NCBI RefSeq assembly: GCF_932526225.1
Contig: NC_064043.1
Span: 14,134,085 to 14,198,084, forward strand
From: Nematostella vectensis
Taxonomy: Eukaryota; Cnidaria; Anthozoa; Actiniaria; Edwardsiidae
DNA length: 64,000 bases
Direction of reading: 5' to 3'
This document shows positions 1 through 12,000 of this stretch, in pieces. Position 1 is the first letter of the stretch; each line of letters starts with the position of its first letter. The notes below the pieces were generated by a model. It did not search any database, had not been told where the DNA came from, and saw only the letters and a list, made by a program, of their open reading frames with translations. Made by a program: the position numbers and the translations under genes.

Positions 1-3000
1 TATGGAGCTCATCCACCCGGCGAGGTCTTTCCCTTCTTGCTCAGACAGCATTCCTTCTGCGAATCATCAACAGTTAGTATAACAGGACAAAACGGCACCA
101 GGCGCATAGGGGGTACATAGGGGGGTACATAGGGGGTAAATAGGGGGTACATAGGGGGGTATATAGGGGGTACATAGGGGGTATATAGGGGGTGTGCAGG
201 TGCACTCTCAGCCCATGTTGGCCGATATTAGGGTCATTTGTTACAGAAGGGTTGTCAAATACTTTACCTTCCATATGTTACCTGTGGCTGCGTATTCCTG
301 GGAACTGGCTAAGAGCGTTTGTTTGTTTCTTTGTTTTGAATGCATGTTTCAAGGGTGTTTGTCAACGGTTTCAGAAACCAATTTATCACTTTACTTATAA
401 GTACCTTATGATTTTTACTCGTATACCGTGAGTAGTGACAATGTGGTTTTTATGTTTTGAATATTCAAAATTCTCATCATTTTTTACAATACACATTTCC
501 CTGTACTATTTGATAATTTTTTAAAAAAGAATTGAGCTATTTCAGTTGTTGAATGGGTTAAAATTCGACCGGATTCAATTCCCTCCTGAGATGAACACCT
601 TATTTGCATAGGGCTTGCGTGACACATCGCGTCACGCAAGTTGGATCTACCACGTCCACAGGAAAATCTACCTTCAGGTGTGACATCCTCGACTTCAGGC
701 TCATTCTTGGGCTTCGTGTCTTCCGCCTCCGAAAGGAAGTTCTCGGCAGAAATTACTGCCTTGTTCTCATACTTCCTCAGGTAGTGAAGTACCACGTCAT
801 CTTGCTCATTGTACGAGAAGAGCACCTACAAGTAGAACACAGGTAGACCAGGTTTAGTACAGGATGGATCGAGGACAGTATACACAGGTAGACCAGGTCT
901 AATAGACCGCCAGGCAGTGTCGTGGTATCACGAAAAAGGGAACTTTGAAGTTGCTGTCTTAAAAGACGTCTATTGCGTTGCCATTTTAAAAGGCGGTAAT
1001 TAAACAATTGACGTGAAATGCACGTCGATACATTTTGAGAATAGTGATACGGCGTGATAAGTAACTTCAACGCCATAGATAATACCATGTGATAACTAAC
1101 TTCAACGTCATAGAAAACACTGCGTGATAACTAACTTCAACGTCATAGATAACACCACGTGATAACTAACTTCAACGTCATAGAAGATACCACGTGATAA
1201 CTAACCTCAACATTATAGATGATACCACGTGATAACTAACCTCAACGTCATAGATGATACCACGTGATAACTAACCTCAACGTCACACATGATACCACGT
1301 GATAACTATTCTCAACATTATAGATGACACCACGTGATAACTATTCTCAACGTCATAGATAATACCACGTGCTATTTAACCTCAACGTCACACATGATAC
1401 CACGTGATAACTAACCTCAACGTCGTTTTGCTTCAGCGTCTCGTAGTATGGAGACGTCTCTGCCAGGTCTCGGCTGGAATCAAACCAATCAGGATCAGAA
1501 ATCACATGGATGGATTGACACGCGCCCCCTACTTTATAGGCACTAGTCACTTAAACAAGTAAAACGATTAAATGTTGAGTTTGCATAGCGCAAATTAACA
1601 TTGCGAAACATGATCACATGTGTGACGGACTTTAGTTGTTAGTGTTTAGATATGGACTGCGAGACGCAGTTCACATTCATGAGTGCCAGTGCTTAAGCAT
1701 TGTCACTGAAGATAGTGCCACCGGCCAGCTCGCCTGTCCCCAGCGGCAGCTACCCAACTGTTCATTTGCGGTCGCCAAAACAGGCGAGATACGGGACCTC
1801 CAAGAAGACGAGGGATTTTACAGCGTCCCCAATGTAAAGAGCCAGGTTTTTACAGCTTAAAAAAATCATGTTGACCTGACCTGGGATTGAACCCTGCTCC
1901 TTTTGCTTGATAGACGAAGGCCCCTGGTGAAAGCAAACTTTAAAAAAAAAAACATTTCTCACAAACCTGGGAGCGCACAAGTAGTACACTTTCTTCTGCG
2001 TTGGCTTCATACGAGAGACATAAGCAGGTAAATTAGTGAGCGTTCCTGGTTTCTCGTTAGAGGACTCAAACAACAACAACTTGGCGATTTCCTCTTTCTG
2101 TTCTTCGTCCTCAGTCGTCACCACTCCCTCGCGGATGAAAATCCCACAGTCCTTGAAGAATTTCTCGTACTTGACACGGTCCTTGCGCGCCTGTTCCTGC
2201 AGAAACTTGACCAGGCGTGCAGAGAGCACGTTGCTTAGCTTCTTGATGAGGGCGCTGTCCTGGAGCAGCTCACGGCTGAGGTTTAGAGGGATATCTTCAC
2301 TGTCTACCACACCGCGGATGAACCGAAGCCATCGGGGTAACACCTAGAGATGTAAATAGTGTTAACAGGAAGGCTAAGGTTTAGAGCGATATCTTCACTG
2401 TCTACCACACCGCGGATGAACCGAAGCCATCGGGGTAACACCTAGAGATGTGAATAATGTTAATAGGAAGGCTAAGGTTTAGAGGGATATCTTCACTGTC
2501 TGCCACACCGCGGATAAACCGAAGCCATCGGGGTAACACCTAGAGATGTGAATAGTGTTAATAAGAAGGCTAAGGTTTAGAGGGATATCTTCACTGTCTA
2601 CCACACCGCGGATGAACCGAAGCCATCGGGGTAACACCTAGAGATGTGAATAGTGTTAACAGGAAGGCTAAGGTTTAGAGGGATATCTTCACTGTCTGCC
2701 ACACCGCGGATGAACCGAAGCCATCGGGGTAACACCTAGAGATGTGAATAATGTTAATAGGAAGACTAAGGTTTAGAGGGATATCTTCACTGTCTACCAC
2801 ACCGAGGATGAACCGAAACCATTGGGGTAACATCTAGAGATATCAAACTGCAGATAAACCGAAGCCATCGTCGTGGTAAAACCTACAGAAGTGGGTAGTG
2901 TTTAGAGTTAAAGGAATATCTTCACTGTCTACCACACCACAGATGAACCCAAGCCATCGTGGTAACACCTAGAGATGTGAAAAGTGTTAAAAGGAAGGCT

Positions 3001-6000
3001 GAGGCTTATGGGGATATCTGTCCACCAAACTGCAAACGACTGTAGCCATAAGGGTAACATAGACGGGAGCAGTGTTAATAAAGATAGAATCAGATGGAGT
3101 TAGCAAATCACACCATTCACCATTGACAGACTCTTAAATCTTACCACACCAAGAATGACCGCAGCCATTGGGGTAACATAGATATGACTAGTTTTAATTG
3201 AAATTGAAACAGCAATTGAAATTAAAATAGAGTTAACAAAGTACACCGTCACCATTTCCAGACTCTAAAGTAATCTTAGCAAGTGTACCTTCTCAGCTTT
3301 CGCCTGTATAAGTACTCTCCGGCTGTATAATGATATCCCAGACTCCATCTGCTGCATGTTAAACATCTGGGGGAGGGTCTCGGGGAAGTAAAATATACTA
3401 CGGATATTCAGTGGTGCATCAGTCTTGTAGTGGAGGTAGTATCGGGGCTTGTCGTAACCTTTGCTTAGGAACTGGTAAAACTCCTAGAAAATAAAAACGT
3501 CCAATGCTTGGTTAAATTACAATTCTTTACAAGTACAAGGGGCATACACGGGAGGTGTGTGTGCACGCCACATGTCTTGCCCACCCTATATACACAAAAC
3601 AATTACACATTGGATAATTTGTGGGTGCTAAAAGTATTTGGTCATCCTTAAACTTTGGAGGGGTAAATGGAGCTTACTATATATTTTGTGGCTTAGGGGG
3701 CGCTAATTTGAAGGTGCTTAAATATACATTTACTATCAAGGTTTCTGAAGCCTTATGTGTCCTCATTCCTTCATTGTTTGTCAGTTTTAAGTTGAATACA
3801 ATAATTATACATACGTCATGCTGCTCTTTGCTTATATCCCTTGGTTCCAGGGTCCAAAGGGGCTGAATAGTATTGATACAGACACCATTGAGGTAGATAG
3901 GGAAGCCAACAAAGTTGCTGTAGCGTTGTACAATATCTAACAAAGAGAACCATTAGATAATGCTATAGTACTGAGAGTATCAATGCCTCTATTCTCATAA
4001 GTGTGTAACTTTGAAATCTTGTCCTAAGCATAAGGCATTTTAAGGACATTTTACAGATGAAAACAACAACAACAAAATCAACTCAAGGAAGAGGTGGTTG
4101 GTATTTTAAAAGGAACTTACAACAAAATGCTAACCTTCAACTGCAGTTTTCATTGCAAATCTTTTACAGTCCTCCTTAAGATGCAACACCAGTTTTGTTC
4201 CCCTGGCAACGCCATTTGCCTCGGCATACTCATATGATCCTGAGCTGATGATAATTAGAAACAGAAGAATTAAATAATGGTAATACAATGACTGAGATAA
4301 GACTGAAGAGACAAATGATGGTGAAATGATTACTAAGAATGAACTTCCATTGAGTGTCACCTCACTTCCTCTTTTTCCTGATTATTTCCCCTATTATTCT
4401 ATTTTCCCTATTATTCTGGAAAGAATAATAGCTAGTGTGTAATTCTTGCATATTTTCCCTATTTGAAATCGACATTTCCCTCCTAATTGATGATGGGACA
4501 AAATGCTGCTCTTTGTGCAAAAATTAATAACTATTGAAAAATTCTACATTTATACGAATATTTTTTTTATTTTTTATTTCTTTTATTTTTTATTATTTTC
4601 TTTATTCTATGTCATATTAATTGAATTAGTTATAAAGTAGTAGTAGTAGTATCAATATAAAGTATCAGTATATATAGCTCTTAATTTTAGTATTTACAGA
4701 TATATATATTTTTTCTCTCATTTCGATGTTTTGGTTGTGGCCCCATATTAGTCCAGACTTCGTTTCCTGAGCTAGACGGTCTCCGACACTTTAATAAAGT
4801 TTATCATCATCATCATTGCTTTAAACATTGGAATAAAGAAATTAGTCCAATCTTTTCCTTTCTAACTCTCTAAAGTATTGTGTGCAAGCTTTGTGTTAAC
4901 ATACATAGTAAAATATAATTTTCTTATCCAACCTTACTTACCCATCAGATGTCCAGAAGTACCCTTGGCTGTCGGGCTGATAAGATTTAGTATAAACATC
5001 TACTTTATCTGCGACCATAAAGGTAGAGTAAAACCCCACACCAAACTGGCCAATAATGTTCTCATGTGACGACCGCGCTTCATTCTTCAGCTTTTCCATG
5101 AAAACTTTTGATCCTGACTTAGCAATGACTCCCAAGTGATCCATAAGTTCCTCCTCTGTCATCCCTACACCATTATCCTGAATTGTGAAGGTCCCTGCCT
5201 CCTGGTCAGTCTCAATCATGATTTCAAGAGAAGTCTCAGTCTCGCTCACGTCTTTCCCAGTCAGGAAAAAGTGACGGACCTTCTCAAGGGCATCAGAGGC
5301 ATTGGAGATCACTTCTCGAATAAAGACCTAAAGAAAAAAAGAAACTTAGCAAGATATACTACACTAACTAAAATGCAATGACTAGAAATGGCACCAAAAT
5401 AGTCTTAGTCAGTGCCAGATGGGGTCAGTACGCAGCTCTTACAAGCTGCAATTTGATTGGGCAAATGAACAATATCCGCACCTCGACACAAAGAACAAGA
5501 AGAATAGAGACAAAAGAACTCCTTTGTAGAACAAAGGTAATAGGAGACAAAGCAGCTGCATACTTACTCGCCAGATGGATTACACAACCAGCGAATGTCC
5601 TGCTACTGTTAACTTACAATATAGCAATCTGGTACTAAACACAATCTAAATTGCAATGGAAAACACACAACCCTTATGCCCAAAACCTGGCTGATATAAA
5701 CCTACTAACTTTACTCAGTATTTCTGAGAATGATTTTCAACTAAAAAGTGTTCCATGTTCTCCAAAGTCAGTTGAACTCCCACATTTTTAAAGGAAACTT
5801 TTCTTGAATGATATTGTACTTGAAAAACATGACTTTAAAAGTGCCAGGCCATAATTTTTATAGTTCCATTTTATACTTCACTGAAGAATGCACATTACTT
5901 GCCTGACAGGCATCAATAACAAGAAAATCTTGTTATTATAGGTGGTGCCTATGAAGGCGGAGAACATGTGGAATCTCAGAGTACAATTATCTTCTTATTA

Positions 6001-9000
6001 ACAAAGGTGTATATCTTATTGACTGAGCAGGGTTTTAGTTTCATGTATAATGCAAATAATTGTGCCGAGAACAATTTGTGCATCATGCAATATGGTAGAC
6101 ACCTCTTTTGAATGTATTCATTGTACAAAATCTAACCTCTTTTTCTGAGTAGAGTGACTTGGCTACAATATCCAAGAGTTGCTTGGTCTCCGCCTGAAAT
6201 TCCTGCCTTTTGGGAGTCCCTAAAACAAGAAGAGTAATCATAGAACACAACAATTTCTGTCAATTAAACAAAGAGAAGAGGGAGGCTAGTGAGTGAAAAA
6301 GATGTAAAAAGAGGTTGGGATCAGGGTGGGGTCTGAATACCTTCAAAAGCATCAGTGTAATAAGAGATGAACATTGTGGGAGGATCATGGCCAAAACTGC
6401 AAATGTTTTTTTTGTAACTTTGGTACAGAATCTGAAAAGGGTGATTAATCTTAAATGGGACCTTATAGAGGAAGGCAGGGAGCTTGATATACTGTATATA
6501 CTGAAGTATTGGTCACTTTACAATACATTCACAAATACCTATACACACATACCTGTGACAGTTTCGTTTTTTGTGATGACATGAGCAGCATCTAACGGTT
6601 CTTCCACATCCTCACCAGAAGTCTCACTGGATTCCTAGAAACCGATAATTAAAAACAATGAAAAGTTACATTTATAAATAAACTTAGTCTAGTCCCCTTG
6701 GAAGTATTATTGGCAAAGAGATATCAGTAGTTCTATAGAGTAAAAAATCTTACCTAAAAGTTACCCAGGATAAACATTATCAACCCAAAACCTTAGTTCA
6801 TAGAACATGAGTCTACAAATTCATTTAGAATGAGAATCTACACACCATTCATCCTCCTGCTTCACTTTTACAGAAGTTGTCAAAAATCACTTAATAAAAT
6901 GTTCCAAAAAAGACCAATAAAGTTTTCTAATCAATCAAAATTGTAAAATGTAGATTCTAAATTTTAAAAATAATTTCCCAACCCCACATAATGTGTATAT
7001 ATACACGTACAAGTAAATTAAATATTCATCAAACACTTATACAGTGTTCTTGTATACTGGGGTGTACATAGATGGGTTCTAGCACTAGTATCACCCACCT
7101 CAACTGATCTGTCATCTGTCGTGTCACTCAAGAGACGCACACTCGCATTGATTGACAGCTTTGGTGTTAGAAGGCCCGGTCTGCTAAAGGGTGTTGTTTT
7201 CCCTAATAGATGAAGTAATAACAGTTAAGTTTAATTATTGATAGTACAGTATTTTCGTGTGGTCTGGTTTATGCTTTGTTTACTGAAGTAAGTGCTACAC
7301 TGAAAGTAGAGGATGTATGAAAATTGTGTGAACGCCATCATCATTCCCAGCCATCATAAGATAACTAACAGGTTTACCGGCCTATGACAAGCAGGGGTCC
7401 ATCCAGGGTTATTGAAACTCAAAGATGCTGAGAAAATTGACATATTTTGAAGGCTCTTGAACATTAAAATTGCTCATATCTACAGCAAAAACTCTTAATT
7501 TTTAAATGGTTATTGCAACCAGGAAAGTGTAAGGAGATGAAATGGCAACCGCATAAATTAAACGATTTCACACATTGTATGTTCTTTTCGCTTCTTTAAT
7601 TTGAGTTTTCAAAATTGATTTGGACTTTTATGCATTGCTCCTTGAATATGATATTTTACACACAAATAAAAAAATAGGTCGATGGCAATAATATACCTAA
7701 AGCTTCTACATCTAAAAATCAGGGCTTGCTAGAGATAGTTTTTGCGGTAAAATAAGTACCGATGCTTGTAGTGCGAGTTTCCCTGTGATCGGCTTTGTCG
7801 TTGTATGGCCAGGCCCCACAGAGCATCAAAATCTGTGTATTGCTCGTTGAATTTTGATATATTACACACAAATAACAAAATAGGTGGATGGCAATATACC
7901 TAAAGCTTCTACATTGGAAAATCTGGGCTTGCTAGAGATAGTTTTCACGGCAAAATGTGTGCCGATGCTTGTAGTGAAGGGTGCGAAACAAACATTCCAA
8001 ACTGCTGTAGCCAATCGGAGCGCACCATCCACCTTTAATATATTCAGTTGCGATTCCATCTCCTTACACTTCCCTGTTGCAACTCAAGGCATGTTTTCTA
8101 TGCATAATGGTCCGCGGCCCTACCCCACTTGACAGCACCCCTAAATTGGAGGGTAGGGGTGCGGGGTATGGCCTGTAATGCACTAGTTAATTGAAACCCC
8201 CACCCCCATGGTCCCGGGGAAGTGTGGGGGATTAGACTTTGACCCTGTACAAAACAGAGAAAAGCGCCCACCCCCTCGGGACAAAACTGCAGTCAAATGA
8301 CCCTACTCCTCGGGATGCAAACTATAGGCAACTACCCAACAACAAGTCATCTAAAAAAGCCTTTATCTTTCAAAGCTATTTGCTTCAGGAAATTTGTACT
8401 TAAAACAATGAACAGTTATGAAAAAAAAATATCATTCATATTCGTTTTTGCACATTTGGCCATGCAGCTTGCTACAGAAAAGAGTCTCAAACCAGAAACT
8501 GACATGACTTTCAGTACATCTGTGATGTTATTCATTTGTCCCCAAGCCTCCATGGTGGGGACAAATATTTGAGTAAAAAACTGTTTATTCCTCCACCTCC
8601 TCGGGACAGATTCTTGTTCGAAAGTGCTCTAAACCAACAGGGTGACTTCTTGTCTGAGCATGTGCATCAATTCCCATGTCCAAACCCGAGTAGCAACATT
8701 CAGTCACGATGTTTACAAATATGTTGAACTGTTGGACCACAGTTATATGCTTTACGCACGCAGGAAGGCCTTTTTTAAGAGAATGTCTATGTCAGTATGC
8801 TATTGCAATGTATCTATAGAGTTCATTTAGCAATTTAATTATTTTATGTTGCATTTCTCAACTTTTGAATCTCTGGGATGAGCAAATAAATCAGGTCAAA
8901 GAGCCACGGAATATTGCATTTGTGAATTATAGAATCAGGAAGGTAGAAACCAAAGAATTTATAAACATATGCTATTTTGTGATGCAAAAGGTTTGTTATT

Positions 9001-12000
9001 ATCTTAAACTGTTGAAATCAAGATTAGATTTGCAGGCTAGACTTTGGTGAATTAGTCACAAATTTGTAAACTTGCATAAAATTACAATTATTGAAACGGA
9101 ATTACTAAAACATGCAGGCTTTGTACCACACTATCTCAACTCTCGGTGTGTTCCATGAACATTAGCTTAGATGGGTAGCATATGATTAATTAATGTTGAA
9201 AATTGGGGAATACAATGAAATAAGCACAATAATAATACCACATAGAGTTTCAGGGCTCAATACTACGCATTTTGTTAATAAAATTTGTTACTGAAAAACA
9301 ATCAGAATTTGTAGGAATTGTTTCCATTGTATTTAACACATTGACCCCTGAACCGGCCTGTACCGGCTTTGGGAAGTACCCACAACCCAAAAAATTCATA
9401 AATTCAAAATAAACACAACAAGAAGAAGATACTCAGGCATCAGTCTAAAGGAAAAATGGTCTTGCAGATATGCATCCAACCAAGGTGTTGGCATCTACTC
9501 TTAAGCCAAATAATAGCACAGGTTCTTTGACAAATCTCAAATCGAACAAGGAGAGAAAAGCAGAATCACCCCTCTCAATAAAACGCTCAAAATACCACAC
9601 AAGGGAGAGAGATCAGCAAACACAGCTCAAGACACAAATAGATACCTTTATTCTGATCCTCCAGGTACATTTCCTTGGCCTCAAAACACAATGCCCATTC
9701 CTTGAAGGATTGTACAACCACGAAAATATGTTTACGTATTGCAAAGCATTTTCGGAGATACAGGGGAAAATTCACGAGGGGAGGGCCAGTCAACACTCCT
9801 CTCCCCAAAGTCAGATGGTTTTTTTATAAGTCTTTTCACCCCGAAGCCAAACGAATCAATTCCAGGTCATACAGACCCAGAATAGCAGTGTAAACAATTT
9901 TGCAATAAATTTGGTTTCAGAAAAGACACCATTTAGGAGAGCTGTGGTGATTCATTAGAAAATTATTTTCTCATCCGGGCAAAGCCAAACAAGAAAAAAT
10001 CATCATGAATCCACCTTTGCTTGCAAATATCCATAAGCAAAGCACTCAATTATGCCCCAAAAGACTTCATGATGTCCTGAGACACTCTCCTAATATGCTC
10101 ATAGCTGTATTTTTGATGAAAAATACAAGCAACCATCAACTTGTGCTGGCTTCAGCACATCGACGAGGGATTAAAAGTGGGGACTGCAAAGCACTGTTGG
10201 AAAGCTTGGATACCGCTGACTAGGTGCAGCTGTGTTTGACTTTGACGGGCTGTATAAAACTCAGAATAGGGGGGAGGTATCTGTTTTCAGTCTGTTTTTT
10301 GTAAATTCAGCTCCAAAAAAGCCAGGAGTCAATGGGTTAATCAACCACCCCTAGATTTTAATCAAAATAACTAGACCTTTTTAGACTTGTGCTGTGACAT
10401 ACACCAGTGGATTGGATCACATATATGCCATTTCTAGCAAGTGAATATCTTTAACCTAGAAAATAGAATTTTTTTTACTTGGACATGACTGGACTCATTG
10501 ATAGGGATGATATGCATAGCTTTTTTAGAAAAAAATGCCCAAGAAAACATCAGATTCAGGCAAGGTTTTGTGATAAGATTACTTTGACGGTGAATATACA
10601 GGAAAAGTACCAAAAGTGGGTTGACACTGCTGCTTTGAATTTATAAAGGCAAATATTTTTATAGAATTTGGGCTCCCTGTGGTTTCCCTAATGGTTTTAA
10701 CATAAGAATTATCTGTTAGAATATCAGCCATAACTTAAAGGAGGCTTGTTTGTATATCAAGCAGAATTTGCCTACACTGTTGTATGCACCTAAACTTGCA
10801 AAAAATGCATTGTTCTCAGGCAGTGAGGCAAGCATGATTTTTAGGGTGTGTTGGTAAACACATTGACCCCTGAACCGGCCTGTACCGGCTTTGGGAAGTA
10901 CCCACAACCCAAAAAATTCATAAATTCAAAATAAACACAACAAGATGAAGATACTCAGGCATCAGTCTAAGGGATAAATGGTCTTGCAGATATGCATCCA
11001 ACCAAGGTGTTGGCATCTACTCTTAAGCCAAATAATAGCACAGGTTCTTTGACAAATCTCAAATCGAACAAGGAGAGAAAAGCAGAATCACCCCTCTCAA
11101 TAAAACGCTCAAAATACCACACAAGGGAGAGAGATCAGCAAACACAGCTCAAGACACAAATAGATACCTTTATTCTGATCCTCCAGGTACATTTCCTTGG
11201 CCTCAAAACACAATGCCCATTCCTTGAAGGATTGTACAACCACGAAAATATGTTTACGTATTGCAAAGCATTCTGGGAGATACAGGGGAAAATTCACGAG
11301 GGGAGGGCCAGTCAACACTCCTCTCCCCAAAGTCAGATGGTTTTTTATAAGTCTTTTCACCCCGAAGCCAAACGAATCAATTCCAGGTCATACAGACCCA
11401 GAATAGCAGTGTAAACAATTTTGCAATCAATTTGGTTTCAGAAAAGACACCATTTAGGAGAGCTGTGGTGATTCATTAGAAAATTATTTTCTCATCCGGG
11501 CAAAGCCAAACAAGAAAAAATCATCATGAATCCACCTTTGCTTGCAAATATCCATAAGCAAAGCACTCAATTATGCCCCAAAAGACTTCATGATGTCCTG
11601 AGACACTCTCCTAATATGCTCATAGCTGTATTTTTGATGAAAAATACAAGCAACCATCAACTTGTGCTGGCTTCAGCACATCGACGAGGGATTAAAAGTG
11701 GGGACCGCAAAGCACTGTTGGAAAGCTTGGATACCGCTGACTAGGTGCAGCTGTGTTTGACTTTGACGGGCTGTATAAAACTCAGAATAGGGGGGGAGGT
11801 ATCTGTTTTCAGTCTGTTTTTTGTAAATTCAGCTCCAAAAAAGCCAGGAGTCAATGGGTTAAATGAATTTTGATTCACTGCGTTTGCAATAAATTAAATC
11901 ACACAAATCTATCACATTTATTTGGTTTGCGCAATACACACAGCGTGTACCACAGGTTCTTCCCTTGTAACATAAACACTCATATGTATAATGTATACAT

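Noticed and set aside
4241-4262. CTGATGA...GAAAC motif resembling a hammerhead core
   Set aside because: The 6-base interval (TAATTA) cannot form stem II, and no stem I or stem III partners exist. It spans a TRAP1 splice acceptor.
9470-11744. Identical 72- and 119/140-codon frames in both TTAA elements
   Set aside because: Composition is ordinary but there is no transposase motif, and indels in poly-T between the copies shift the frame. More likely non-coding.
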